Assembly: GCA_003241785.1 (NCBI GenBank)
Contig: QFPW01000002.1
Coordinates: 62,001-126,000 of the forward strand
From: Rhodovulum sulfidophilum
Lineage (GTDB): Bacteria > Pseudomonadota > Alphaproteobacteria > Rhodobacterales > Rhodobacteraceae
DNA length: 64,000 nt
Direction of reading: 5' to 3'
Positions 15,550-26,695 of the stretch are shown one piece after another. The translations under genes were made by a program, and so were the position numbers. The notes beneath the pieces were generated by a model that was given only the letters and a program-made list of their open reading frames with translations, had not been told where the DNA came from and did no database searches. Within the stretch, counting starts at the first letter, position 1, and each line of letters starts with the position of its first letter.

Positions 15550-16516
15550 GCCCGCGCCCCTCTACGATCTCGCCGGCAAGCGCGTCTTCGTCGCCGGCCA
15601 TCGCGGCATGGTCGGCGCGGCGCTGGTCCGGCGGCTGGCGCGCGAGGATTGCGCGATCCTGACCGCGCCCCGCCCCGGCGTCGACCTGACGCGGCAGGCG
15701 GAGGTCGAGGCCTTCCTGGCGCGGGAGCGGCCGGACGCCGTCTTCCTCGCCGCGGCGCGGGTCGGCGGCATCCTCGCCAACGCGACCGAGCCGGCGGCCT
15801 TCCTCTACGAGAACCTGATGATCGAGGCGAATGTCATCGAGGCCGCGCACCGCGTGGGGGTGGAGAAGCTCCTCTTCCTCGGCTCCTCCTGCATCTATCC
15901 CCGGATGGCGCCGCAGCCGATCCCGGAGGCGGCGCTCCTGACCGGCCCGCTCGAGCCGACCAACGCGGCCTACGCGGTGGCGAAGATCGCGGGGATCAAG
16001 CTCTGCGAGGCCTATCGCGCGCAGCACGGCGCCGATTTCATCGCGGCGATGCCGACGAACCTCTACGGGCCCGGCGACAATTTCGACCCCGGCACCAGCC
16101 ATGTGCTGCCGGCGCTGATCCGCAAGGTCCAGGACGCGCGCGCGGCGGGGGTCCGGCGGATCACCCTCTGGGGCAGCGGCGCGCCCCGGCGCGAGTTCCT
16201 GCACGTCGACGACTGCGCCGACGCGCTCGTCCATCTCATGAAGCACTGGTCCTCCCCCGAGCTCGTCAACGTCGGCTCCGGCGAGGACATCGCGATCCGC
16301 GACCTCGCCACCCTCGTCTGCCGCCTCGCGAACTGGGACTGCGTGCTCGACTTCGACGCGTCGAAGCCCGACGGCACGCCGCGGAAGCTCCTCGACGTCT
16401 CCCGCCTGCGCGGCCTCGGCTGGCGCCCGGCGATCCCGCTCGAGACCGGCGTCGCCGCGGTGATCGACTGGTTCGCCGCCGAGGCGGGCGTCCGGGCCGC
16501 GGCGCCGCTCCCGTGA
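15542..16516 (+). CDS. fcl: Fcl (WcaG), GDP-L-fucose synthase
   Basis: 324 residues. This epimerase-reductase turns GDP-4-keto-6-deoxymannose into GDP-L-fucose with NADPH. Motifs: VAGHRGMVGAALVRRL (dinucleotide fold), FLGSSCIYPRMAPQPIPE (catalytic Ser, Cys loop), YAVAKIAGIKLCEAYR (Tyr-x3-Lys) and PTNLYGPGDNFDP. It overlaps gmd by eight bases and is followed after 34 bases by the Wzz/Wzc-like gene. Confidence 0.96.
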   Translation: MSEPAPLYDLAGKRVFVAGHRGMVGAALVRRLAREDCAILTAPRPGVDLTRQAEVEAFLARERPDAVFLAAARVGGILANATEPAAFLYENLMIEANVIEAAHRVGVEKLLFLGSSCIYPRMAPQPIPEAALLTGPLEPTNAAYAVAKIAGIKLCEAYRAQHGADFIAAMPTNLYGPGDNFDPGTSHVLPALIRKVQDARAAGVRRITLWGSGAPRREFLHVDDCADALVHLMKHWSSPELVNVGSGEDIAIRDLATLVCRLANWDCVLDFDASKPDGTPRKLLDVSRLRGLGWRPAIPLETGVAAVIDWFAAEAGVRAAAPLP

Positions 16517-16550
16517 GGCCGGCGGCCGGGCCCGGCGGGAGGAAGCGGCG

Positions 16551-18227
16551 ATGAATACCCTGGGCGCGCCGCGCCCGCAGGAGACGCGGCCCCTCGCCCC
16601 GATCGACGAGGGCCTCCCGAACGTCCAGCGGCTGTCGCTGTTCCTGCGCCGGCGCTTCGGCCTGCTCTTCCTCTGCGCCGCGGCCGGGCTCGGCGGCGCG
16701 CTCGCCTTTCTCGCCGTCGCGCAGCCGCGCTACGACGCCCGGGCCACCGTGCTGCTGCGCCGCGCGGCGCCGGTCGCGGCCGAGCTTCCCGCGACCCCGG
16801 ACACGATCCCGGAGCCCCGCCTTTCGACCGAGCTCGAGGCGCTGCGCGCCCCGGCGCTCGCGGCCGACGTGTTGGCGCGGCTCGACCCCGCCGATCTCGG
16901 CGCCCGGAGCGATCCGCGCGCGGCGGGCGAGATCCTCCGCGACACCGTCGCCGTGAGCCGGATCGAGGATTCGCATCTCCTGGCGATCGACGCCACCGGC
17001 GCCGACGCGGCGACGGCGGCCCGGATCGCCAACGCCTATGCCGAGGCCTATGTCGCGCGCCGCGCGACGGCGATCGCGGCGGCGGCGGCGGACCGCCGCG
17101 CCGCGCTGGAGGCCCGGGTCGAGGCGCTGCGCGCCGCCCTCGCGGCGCGCGAGGCCGAGCTTCTCGGCGCCGCGCGCGGCGGGGCCACGCTCGACGCGAC
17201 CCTGCTGCGCCGCGACGAGATCGAGCAGCTGCTCGAAAGCGAGCGCGCCGCCTATGTCGCGGCGCTGTCGCTGCTGCGCGACGCGGAACGCGACGCCGAT
17301 CCGGCCGAGCTCCGCGCGAGCGTCATGGCCGCCGCCGTCGCGCCGGAACTGCCGCGCGGCCCCAAGCCCTACATGGTGGCGGCGCTCGGCCTCTTCCTCG
17401 GCCTCGGCCTCGGCGGCGCGCTCGCGCTCGCGCGCGAGAATCTCGACGCCTCGCCGCGCACCGGCGACGCGGTCCGGCTCATGCTCGGCCAGCCGTTCCT
17501 CGGCTACCTGCCCCGGATCCGCCGCGTCCGCCGCCGCCTCGGCCGGCCCGACCACCCCGCCTGGCGGGCGGCGGCGAGCCGCCCGCGCGGACGCTACGCC
17601 GAGACGCTGCGCTTCATCCGCGCCCGCGCCGAGGGGCGGAGCCACGGCTATGGCGCGATCACCATCGGCTTCTGCTCGGCGCGGCCGGGCGAAGGCAAGT
17701 CGCTCGCGGCGGCGAATTTCGCCGCCCTGCTCGCCGCCGAGGGGCTGCGGGCGCTGCTGATCGACGCGGACACCCGGGGGCCCGGCTTCGGCGCGGGCTT
17801 CGCCCCGAAGGACGCGCCGGGGCTCGCCGATCTCCTGCCGCCGGGCGATCCCGGGGCGCCGCCCCCGGCGATCCTGGCGGCCGGCTTCGCCTTCCTGCCG
17901 GCGCGCGGGCGCGGCGGGGCGCCGCCCGCCTATCTCGCCGGCGAGGCCTTCGCCGCGGTGCTAGGCGCCCAGCGCGACGCTTTCGACGTCATCCTCGTCG
18001 ACCTGCCGGCGCTCGAGACGGCGGCCCATACCCGGACGATCCTGCCGCTGCTCGACGGCTGGGTCGCGGTGGCGCGCTGGGGCGTCACGCCCGCGCACGC
18101 GCTCCGGACCCCGCTCCGGGAGGAGCCGTGGCTCGCGCGCAACCTGCTTGGCGTCGTCCTCTCGGACCTGACGCCGCGCGGGCTGCGGCGCTACACTCCG
18201 CATACCGGCGCGGCGCGGGATGCCTGA
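16551..18227 (+). CDS. Wzz/Wzc-type polysaccharide co-polymerase with P-loop ATPase domain
   Basis: 558 residues. Two membrane helices (about 36-56 and 271-292, the second after the proline-rich EPRGPKPYM-like segment) bracket a periplasmic Wzz domain with heptad-like alanine/arginine helices. The cytoplasmic part has the bacterial tyrosine-kinase style Walker A (SARPGEGKSLAAANF), A' (LLIDADTRGPG) and B (VILVDLPA) motifs. No C-terminal tyrosine cluster is present, so autophosphorylation as in Wzc is doubtful. Role: control of chain length or export of the polysaccharide. GGGAGGAAG lies just before the ATG. Overlaps the flippase gene by eight bases. Confidence 0.85.
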   Translation: MNTLGAPRPQETRPLAPIDEGLPNVQRLSLFLRRRFGLLFLCAAAGLGGALAFLAVAQPRYDARATVLLRRAAPVAAELPATPDTIPEPRLSTELEALRAPALAADVLARLDPADLGARSDPRAAGEILRDTVAVSRIEDSHLLAIDATGADAATAARIANAYAEAYVARRATAIAAAAADRRAALEARVEALRAALAAREAELLGAARGGATLDATLLRRDEIEQLLESERAAYVAALSLLRDAERDADPAELRASVMAAAVAPELPRGPKPYMVAALGLFLGLGLGGALALARENLDASPRTGDAVRLMLGQPFLGYLPRIRRVRRRLGRPDHPAWRAAASRPRGRYAETLRFIRARAEGRSHGYGAITIGFCSARPGEGKSLAAANFAALLAAEGLRALLIDADTRGPGFGAGFAPKDAPGLADLLPPGDPGAPPPAILAAGFAFLPARGRGGAPPAYLAGEAFAAVLGAQRDAFDVILVDLPALETAAHTRTILPLLDGWVAVARWGVTPAHALRTPLREEPWLARNLLGVVLSDLTPRGLRRYTPHTGAARDA

Positions 18228-19500
18228 GCCCCGCCGGGGCTTGGCCGGCCCCCGCCTCGCCCCACCCCGCCTCGCCGGACCCCGCTTCGCCGCGCCGCTC
18301 GCGGTCGGGGAGCAGGCGCTCTTCGCGCTGACCAACCTCGGGCTCCAGGTCCTGCTCGCCCGCTCGGTCCCGGCGGAGGCCTTCGGCGCCTATACCGTCG
18401 CCTCGACCTTCCTTTTCATCGCCGCGGTCGCGCATCAGACCTGCCTCGTCGAGCCGATGGTGGTCCTCGGCGCCGGCCCGCTGCGCGACGCGCTCGCCCC
18501 CTATCACGCGCGGCTGCTGCGCCGGTGGTCCGCGCTGATCGGCCTCGCGCTGCTCCTCCTCGGCCTCGCCGCCGCCGCGGGCGCCGCCTGGCTCGGCGCG
18601 AGCGATCTCGCGCGCGCCTGCGCCGCCTTCGCGGTCGCGACGCCCGCCATCCTCCATCTCTGGCTCCTGCGCCGGATCGCCTTCGCCCTCGGACGCGTCG
18701 ATCTCTCGGCGGCGGCGACCGCGATCTACGCGGCGGCGACCCTCGCGCTCTCCGTCGCCGCCCTCGCCTTTGGGCGCTTCGGCCTCGGCGCCGCGATCCT
18801 CGCGCCGGCGGCGGCGGCGGCGGTCGCCTCGGCGGCCCTGCGTGCCCGGCTGCGCTGGCCGGCGGCCGCCGCGCCGCCGCCGGACGGCCTCGTCGCACGC
18901 CACCTCGCCTACGGCCGCTGGGCGCTCGGCGCCGAGGCGGCGGCCTGGGCGCTGACGAACGGGCCTGTGCTGCTCGCGCCGCTCTGGCTCGGCCTCGCGG
19001 CGGCCGGAGAGCTGCGCGCGCTCGGCCTCGCGTTCATGCCGCTGCTCCAGATCGCCTCGGTCGCGAGCCTGCTGCTGCTCCGCCGCTTCGCGGGCGAGGG
19101 CGTCGGCGTGGCGACGCGGCGGCGGGTCTTCCTGCTGCTCGGGACGGGCGGCGCGCTCTACACGCTCGCCGCGACCGCGCTCGGCCCCTGGCTCCTGCCC
19201 CGGCTCCTCGGCCCGGACTACGCGCTCACCCCCGCCCTGCTCGCGACCGCGGGCCTCGGCGCCACCTGCCTCGTCGCGGCGCAGGCCTTCGTCACCGCCC
19301 TGCGCGCCGAGACCCGCACCGCCTCGGTCCTCGCCGCCAACCTCGCGGCGCTGACGGTCTTCGCCGGCCTCGCCCCGATCGCCGCGGCGCAGGGTCTCCT
19401 CGGCGTCACGCTGGCGCAGACGCTCGGCGCGGCCACGAGCCTGCTCGTCGCGGCCGGGCTCGCGAACCGCCGGCCGGCCCTCGCGCCCGGGCGCGGCTGA
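18220..19500 (+). CDS. Oligosaccharide flippase family protein (Wzx-like)
   Basis: 426 residues with about twelve hydrophobic helices, alanine- and leucine-rich, of the MATE/MOP polysaccharide exporter type. The early segment FGAYTVASTFLFIAAVAHQT resembles the N-terminal Polysacc_synt region. Expected role: moving lipid-linked repeat units across the inner membrane for the Wzy-like polymerase. The N terminus (PRRGLAGPRLAPPRLAGP) is a short proline-rich repeat; a later start is possible. Translationally coupled to the preceding gene. Confidence 0.8.
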   Translation: MPEPRRGLAGPRLAPPRLAGPRFAAPLAVGEQALFALTNLGLQVLLARSVPAEAFGAYTVASTFLFIAAVAHQTCLVEPMVVLGAGPLRDALAPYHARLLRRWSALIGLALLLLGLAAAAGAAWLGASDLARACAAFAVATPAILHLWLLRRIAFALGRVDLSAAATAIYAAATLALSVAALAFGRFGLGAAILAPAAAAAVASAALRARLRWPAAAAPPPDGLVARHLAYGRWALGAEAAAWALTNGPVLLAPLWLGLAAAGELRALGLAFMPLLQIASVASLLLLRRFAGEGVGVATRRRVFLLLGTGGALYTLAATALGPWLLPRLLGPDYALTPALLATAGLGATCLVAAQAFVTALRAETRTASVLAANLAALTVFAGLAPIAAAQGLLGVTLAQTLGAATSLLVAAGLANRRPALAPGRG

Positions 19501-19568
19501 GAGCCGCGTTTACGGCTTCGCAATCCGATTCGGCGCAGAGACGAGGAGAGGCGAGCGGGGAGGACGGC

Positions 19569-20540
19569 ATGACGGCGCGACTTTCGATAACGATGGTCGC
19601 CGGGATCGAGGCGATCGACTACGCCGCCCTCGCGATCGGCGCGCTCTTCGCCCAGGCGCGCGATCCGTTCCGCTTCACGCTCCTGACCGATTCCGCCGCC
19701 GACAAGGCGCGCTACGCCGCGCTGATCGCCGGCCTCGCGGGACCCGGGGAGAGCGCGGTCTTCGACCTTTCGGACTGCGACGCCCGGGCCGAGGCCGTCT
19801 TCGCGCGGCACCCGAACATCCGGCGCTTCCGCCGGGGCCATCCCTGCTGGCGCAAGATCACCGACCCGAGCCTCTTCGCCGCGCCGGGCGAGGCGGTGAT
19901 CGTGCTCGACCCCGATCTCGTCTTCCCCAACCCGTTCCGCTTCGAGGCCACGCCGCCCGGCGGGCTGCTCCTGATGCGCCAGCGCCGCCATTGCCTGCTG
20001 CCACCCGAGGTGGTCCGGCGCGCGATGGCGGCGGGCTACCCGCTCGCCCATCACACCGACATCGGCGTGGCGCAGCATTTCGCGCTGCCGTGGGATTTCA
20101 TCGAGGAGGCGATCGGACGGCTCGGCGGCGGTGGCCTGCCCCGCGTCCCGCACATCGAATCGATCCTCTGGGCGATGATCGCGATGGAGATCGGCGGCGG
20201 CTATCTCGACCCCGGCGCCTGGGCCTGCTGGGAGCGCACGGCGCCGAAGCGGCTCCTGATGCTCGCGGGACTGGGCGGCCCGGGCCTCCTGCGGCTCGAG
20301 CGCGCGCGCCGGCTGAAATGCTTCCACGGCAGCTCCGGCGCCAAGGACTGGCTGGTCGCCGCGGCGGCGCGCGGCCTGTTCCGGGGCGGCGCCCCCCGGC
20401 TCGATCCCACGCCCTGCGCGCCGTTCGTCGCGCTCGCGCCCGCCGCCTTCGAGCGGGGAGAGCGGGCCAAGGCGGGCTATCACGCGGCGCTGCGCGGGCT
20501 GCGGCTGAGCGACCCGCTGCGGCCGAGGGCGGGCGCATGA
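19569..20540 (+). CDS. Putative glycosyltransferase, GT-A-like, uncharacterised
   Basis: 323 residues from ATG 19569 (GGGGAGGACGGC upstream). The N terminus (LSITMVAGIEAIDYAALAI) and the acidic motif VIVLDPDLVFPNPF around residue 115 look like the nucleotide-sugar and metal binding core of a GT-A fold, followed by HHTDIGVAQHF. I could not assign a CAZy family by eye. Its ATGA overlap with the next glycosyltransferase gene and its place after the flippase point to repeat-unit assembly. Confidence 0.65.
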   Translation: MTARLSITMVAGIEAIDYAALAIGALFAQARDPFRFTLLTDSAADKARYAALIAGLAGPGESAVFDLSDCDARAEAVFARHPNIRRFRRGHPCWRKITDPSLFAAPGEAVIVLDPDLVFPNPFRFEATPPGGLLLMRQRRHCLLPPEVVRRAMAAGYPLAHHTDIGVAQHFALPWDFIEEAIGRLGGGGLPRVPHIESILWAMIAMEIGGGYLDPGAWACWERTAPKRLLMLAGLGGPGLLRLERARRLKCFHGSSGAKDWLVAAAARGLFRGGAPRLDPTPCAPFVALAPAAFERGERAKAGYHAALRGLRLSDPLRPRAGA

Positions 20541-21795
20541 GCCGGCGGTTCCTCCTCTCCTGCTTCGCCTGCGATCCCGACGCGGGCTCGGAGCCCTATG
20601 TCGGCTGGCACTGGGCGAAGACGGTCTACGCGGGCGAGCGGCGGATCGTGCTCACGCGGCGCCATCACGAGGCGGCGCTTGCCGGGCGCAGGTGCCGGGG
20701 CCTCAGCTTCCGCTACTTCGACCTGCCGTTTCTCTCCGGGCTCGACCACCGGCACCGGCTGATGAAGCTCTATTACATCCTCTGGCAGATCTGCGTCCTG
20801 CCCTACGCCGCCTGGATCGTCTGGCGCGAGCGGGTGACCCATGTCCATCACCTGACCTACAACGCGGTCGATTTCCCGGGCCTGCTCTGGGCGATTCCGG
20901 GCACGCGCTTCCTCTGGGGACCGGTCGGCGGTGGCCAGACCCCGCCCGAGGCGCTGCGCGCCTATTACGGCGCCGGCTGGCGGCGGCAGCGCTGGCGCGC
21001 GGCGATGAAGGCGGCGCTGCGGATCAATCCGCTGGTCCGGGGCGCCCTCGCCCGCGCCGACCTCGTCCTCGCCGCGAACGCCGAGACCGAGCGCCGGCTC
21101 GCGCCGCTGACCCGCCCAGGCAAGGTCCGGCGGATGCTCGAGACCGCGGTGCTGCCCGCCGCGATCGCGCCCGGACCCCGGGCCGCGCATCGCCCGCTCC
21201 GGGTGCTCTGGGTCGGGCGGTTCGAGCCGCGCAAGGCGCCGGGGATGCTGATCCAGATCGCGCGGACGCTGGGCGTCCGGGCGCCGGGGGCCTTCGCCTT
21301 CACGATGATCGGGGGCGGTGAGATGCTCGCCGAGGCGCGGGCGCGCGCCGCGGACGTCCCCGGCCTCGAGATCCGGGGCGAGATCCCCTTCGCCGAGATG
21401 CGCGCGGCCTATGCCGGGGCGGATGTGCTCGCCTTCACGAGCCTGCAGGACACCTCGGGAAACGTGGTGCTCGAGGCGCTGGCCGCGGGGCTGCCGGTCG
21501 TGGCGCTGGACCACCAGGGCTCGGCCGAGATCCTGCCCGCGGGCGGCGGGCGGCTCATCCCGGTGGCGCCGCCGGTGCGGGTCATCGTCGGCTTCATGGC
21601 CGCGCTCCAGGCGCTGGCCGAGCCCGAGACCTACGCCGCCGCCTCCCGCGCCGCGCTCGCCAACATCCGCGCGCACCACGGCTGGGACGCCCGCGCCGCC
21701 GCCTTCCGCGCGCTGCTCGACGCGAAGGTCGCGCCGCTTGATCAGGGCGATCATCGCCCGCGCCTCCCGCGCCGCGGCAAGCGCGGGGTGGCGGA

Positions 21796-23135
<1,340 letters not shown>

Positions 23136-23139
<4 letters not shown>

Positions 23140-24950
23140 TCGTCCCTCCGGAGTTCCAGCGTGAAGGAGGCGCCGGGCCGGCCGTCCTCCGGATCGAGCC
23201 CGAGCGCGCCGCCGAATTCCCGCGCCAGCTCCTCGGAGATCACGAGGCCGAGGCCGAGGCCGGTCGGCTTCGTGGTGTTGAACGGCATGAACAGCGCCGC
23301 GCGCGCCGCGGCGTCGATGCCGGGGCCGTTGTCGCGCACGGTGATCGCCACGGTCTCGCCGTGCGCGGCCACGGCGATCGTGATCGTCGGATCGGGCCGC
23401 CCCTTGAGCGCGTCGAGCGCGTTGCCGAGGAGGTTGACGAGGATCTGCTCGAGCCGGATCCGGCCGGCGCGGACCGCGACCGGGCCGCGCCGGCCCCGGC
23501 GGATCTCGACCCCGGCCTCGCGCACCCGCCCGGCGAGCAACGCGAGCGCGCCGTCGACCGCCTCCTCGACCACCACCCGCCGCTCCTCGCCGACGCCGCG
23601 GCGGGCGAAGCCCCGGAGCGTGCCGGTGATCGCGCCGATGCGGTCGGTCACCTTGGCGATCGCCGCGAGATTGTCGCGCGTCTCGGCGACCTCGCCCATC
23701 TCGGCGAGCCGGGCGCCGGTCTCGGCATAGGCGCGGATCGCGGCCAGCGGCTGGTTGATCTCATGCGCGACCCCGGCCGCGACCTGGCCGAGGATCGAGA
23801 GCCGGTTCGCCTGCGCCAGCTCCTCGCGCAAGCGGCGCGCGCGGTCCTCGGCGTTGGCGCGCTCGGCGATCTCGGCGGTCAGCTCCTCGGTGCGGAGGGT
23901 CACGCGCCGCTCCAGCTCGGCGTTCATCTCGGCGAGCGCCCGCGCCCGGTCCGCCGCGCGCCGCCGCCTGCGTCCGATGGCCGAGGCGCCAACCGCCAGC
24001 AGGAGCCCCGCGAGCAGCACCGTGAGCCGCGCGTTCCAGGCGGCGGCGGTCACCGCCGTGCCGACCGGGGCGAAGAGCGCCAGCCGCCAGTCGAGCCCCG
24101 CCTCGGGCACCTGGGCGCCGGCGCTCGCGTAGAGCGCGCCCCCGAGCCGCGCGAAGCCCTCGCCGGTCCATTCGACCGGCGCGACCGGGATCTCGCGGTC
24201 CTCGAGCTGCAGCGCGTGGCGCACCGCCGCCGCGTCCTCGAGCGGCCGGGTCGCGGTGAACCGCCGTTCGGGCGTGCTGGTCGCGAGGATCACCCCGGTG
24301 TCATCCGTCACCTGCGCGATCATCCCGCTCTCGCGCCAGCGCGCCTCGACCTCGTCGAGCTCGACCTTGACCACGACGACGCCGAGCGGCCCCGGCGGCC
24401 CGTCGACGCGGTGCGAGAGATAGAGGCCCGGCCGCCTGCTGACGGTGCCGAGCGCGTATTGCGCCGCCGAGCCGTCCCGGAGGGCGCGGGTGAAATAGTC
24501 GCGAAAGCCGTAGTCGCTGCCGACGAAACTGTCGGGCGCGCCGGCGTTGCTCGCGGCGATCGCGACCCCGTCGGGACCAATGACGTAGATGACCGCCGAT
24601 CCCGCCTCGCGCGCGATCGCGGCGAGCTTGGCGTCGAGCCGCGCCAGCGCGCCCGAGTCCCCGCCGCTCGCCGCCGCCACCAGCGCCGCGGCGAGCTCGG
24701 GGTCGCGCGCCAGCACCGAGGGGATCATCCGCTGCTTCTCGACCACGCCGGTCAGGGCGCCCTGCGCGAGCGGCAGCGCGGCCGCGACACGGGCGAGCTG
24801 CGCCGCCTCGGCCCGCCGCTCCGCGATCCGCCCGGCCGCGAGCGTGAGCGCGATCAGCGCGAGCACGCCGGCCGCCCGCGCGAGCCAGACCAGCGCCCGC
24901 GCCGGGGCGGCGCGCGGCGGAGGATCGGCGGGGGCGGGCGCGGGTTGCAT
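23136..24950 (-). CDS. dctB: DctB, C4-dicarboxylate sensor histidine kinase
   Basis: 604 residues from ATG 24950; an in-frame start 63 bases earlier would put an arginine-rich stretch before the first helix. Membrane helices near residues 19-41 and 305-325 enclose a periplasmic PDC-type sensor (VIYVIGPDGVAIAASN, YGFRDYFTRAL). A linker coiled coil is followed by the H-box AAGVAHEINQPLAAIRAYAE (His near 395) and ATPase motifs LLGNALDAL, DNGPGID and GLGLGLVISEELA. It senses succinate, fumarate or malate and phosphorylates DctD. First gene of dctBD, divergent from dctA. Confidence 0.94.
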
Positions 24951-24962
24951 GCCCGGCAGTCT

Positions 24963-25012
24963 AGTGCGGGTTTCCGCCCTTCGCCAGCGAATCCTGTGCG
25001 GGAATCCGCACA
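24963..25012 (+). promoter_or_regulatory. Paired DctD binding sites upstream of dctA
   Basis: TGTGCGGGAATCCGCACA at 24995-25012 is an 18-base near-palindrome with perfect seven-base arms. A weaker copy, AGTGCGGGTTTCCGCCC, lies at 24963-24979. Their centres are 32 bases apart, three helical turns, which suits cooperative binding of DctD dimers. The strong site is about 75 bases upstream of the -24 element. Confidence 0.82.
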
Positions 25013-25086
25013 AATCCGGGACGGTGCCGGGACCGGTCCTCAGATAAAAGACTGATATTTCTATAGATTATTCGAATGATCCGCTC

Positions 25087-25102
25087 TGGCACGGGGCTTG
25101 CT
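25087..25102 (+). promoter_or_regulatory. Sigma-54 (-24/-12) promoter of dctA
   Basis: TGGCACGGGGCTTGCT matches the -24 GG / -12 GC consensus TGGCAC-N5-TTGC without mismatch. The ATG of dctA follows at 25195 after a GGAGGAAAGAAG ribosome binding site. Transcription should start near 25113. Confidence 0.92.
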
Positions 25103-25194
25103 CTGCGTTCTGCGCGCCGGTGAAAGCAAGGCGCGCGCGACAAAGGGCGGGGCCGATGCGACGGACCCCGCAGGCACCGGAGGAAAGAAGAACC

Positions 25195-26532
25195 ATGCAT
25201 ATCGCACCGCCCGCCGCGGGGGCCGGGAAACCCGTCCCGCTCTACAAGCAGCTCTACGTCCAGGTCCTGGTCGCGATCGCGCTCGGCATCACCGTCGGGC
25301 ATTTCTGGCCCGATCTCGGCGCCAGCCTGAAGCCGTTCGGCGACGCCTTCATCAAGCTCGTCAAGATGATCATCGCCCCGGTCATCTTCCTCACCGTGAC
25401 CACCGGCATCGCCGGCATGTCGGACCTCAAGAAGGTCGGCCGGGTCGCGGGCAAGGCCTTCGCCTATTTCTTCACCTTCTCGACGCTCGCGCTCATCATC
25501 GGGCTCATCGTCGGCAACGTGCTGCAGCCCGGCGCGGGGCTCAACATCGATCCCGCCTCGCTCAACGGCGCGGCCGTCGCGGATTACGCGGCCAAGGCGC
25601 ATGACACGACGATCACCGGCTTCCTGATGGGCATCATCCCGCCCACCATGGTCGGCGCCTTCGCCGATGGCGACATTCTCCAGGTCCTGTTCATCGCGAT
25701 CCTGTTCGGCATCTCGCTCGCGCTCGTGGGCGAGCGCGGCGCGCCGGTCCTGAACCTGCTCCAGGCGCTGACCGAACCGATGTTCAAGCTCGTGGCGATC
25801 CTGATGAAGGCCGCCCCGATCGGCGCCTTCGGCGCCATGGCCTTCACGATCGGCAAATACGGCATCGGCGCGGTGATCAACCTCGCCTTCCTCGTCGCCA
25901 CCTTCTACGTCACCGCCTTCCTCTTCGTCTTCGTGGTGCTCGGCCTCGTCGCGCGCGCCAACGGCTTCTCGATCCTGAAGCTGATCCGCTACCTCAAGGA
26001 GGAGCTGCTGCTCGTCCTCGGCACCTCGTCCTCGGAGGCGGCGCTGCCCTCGCTGATGGAAAAGCTCGAGAAGGCCGGCGCGAAGCGCTCGGTCGTCGGC
26101 CTCGTGGTGCCGACCGGCTACAGCTTCAACCTCGACGGCACCAACATCTACATGACGCTGGCGGCGCTCTTCATCGCCCAGGCGACCAACATCGACCTCT
26201 CGCTCGGCGAGCAGATCCTGCTGCTCCTCGTCGCGATGCTGTCGTCCAAGGGCGCGGCGGGCATCACCGGCGCGGGCTTCATCACGCTCGCGGCGACCCT
26301 CTCGGTCGTGCCCTCGGTCCCGGTCGCCGGCATGGCGCTGATCCTCGGCGTCGACCGCTTCATGTCGGAATGCCGCGCGCTCACCAACTTCATCGGCAAC
26401 GCGGTCGCCACGCTGGTCGTCGCGCGCTGGGAGGGCGAGCTCGACCAGGAGCGGCTCGCCGCCGTGCTCGCGGGCGACGTGCCGCTCGACGAGCAGGGCG
26501 AGCCGATCGACGCGGAGCCGGCCGCGGCCTGA
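25195..26532 (+). CDS. dctA: DctA, C4-dicarboxylate/cation symporter
   Basis: 445 residues, normal for the DAACS family. It imports succinate, fumarate and malate with cations across the inner membrane. Family motifs: KLVKMIIAPVIFLTVTTGIA, the serine-rich re-entrant loop GTSSSEAALPSL, PTGYSFNLDGTNIYM (the substrate and cation binding helix), and SSKGAAGITGAGFITLAATL. ATG 25195 is chosen for its strong ribosome binding site; a longer frame from 25120 overlaps the leader. Controlled by DctBD through a -24/-12 promoter and ended by a strong terminator. Confidence 0.97.
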   Translation: MHIAPPAAGAGKPVPLYKQLYVQVLVAIALGITVGHFWPDLGASLKPFGDAFIKLVKMIIAPVIFLTVTTGIAGMSDLKKVGRVAGKAFAYFFTFSTLALIIGLIVGNVLQPGAGLNIDPASLNGAAVADYAAKAHDTTITGFLMGIIPPTMVGAFADGDILQVLFIAILFGISLALVGERGAPVLNLLQALTEPMFKLVAILMKAAPIGAFGAMAFTIGKYGIGAVINLAFLVATFYVTAFLFVFVVLGLVARANGFSILKLIRYLKEELLLVLGTSSSEAALPSLMEKLEKAGAKRSVVGLVVPTGYSFNLDGTNIYMTLAALFIAQATNIDLSLGEQILLLLVAMLSSKGAAGITGAGFITLAATLSVVPSVPVAGMALILGVDRFMSECRALTNFIGNAVATLVVARWEGELDQERLAAVLAGDVPLDEQGEPIDAEPAAA

Positions 26533-26556
26533 GCCGCCGCCTCATCCCGATCCCGA

Positions 26557-26582
26557 GGGCGCGCCGGACGGCGCGCCCTTTT
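26557..26582 (+). terminator. Rho-independent terminator after dctA
   Basis: GGGCGCGCC ggac GGCGCGCCC TTTT: a perfect nine-base-pair stem with a four-base loop and a T-run, 24 bases after the dctA stop. Confidence 0.93.
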
Positions 26583-26663
26583 CGTTGTCGCGCTTTGCGC
26601 GGTCGCGCCGTCGGGGGCGGGACATCTCGCCGCTTGCGCCCCGGCGGCGAAGCTGGCACCTAT

Positions 26664-26688
26664 CGTTATGCAGTCGCATCGCATAACG
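26664..26688 (+). promoter_or_regulatory. ModE-type molybdate operator
   Basis: CGTTATGC, nine bases, GCATAACG: a perfect inverted repeat of the CGTTAT...ATAACG kind bound by ModE. It ends eight bases before the modE ATG, so bound repressor would block transcription of modEABC when molybdate is plentiful. Confidence 0.88.
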
Positions 26689-26695
26689 GTACGCC

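Noticed and set aside
16551..18227. Full Wzc tyrosine kinase
   Set aside because: The P-loop motifs are present but there is no C-terminal tyrosine cluster, so only a Wzz/Wzc-type co-polymerase is claimed.
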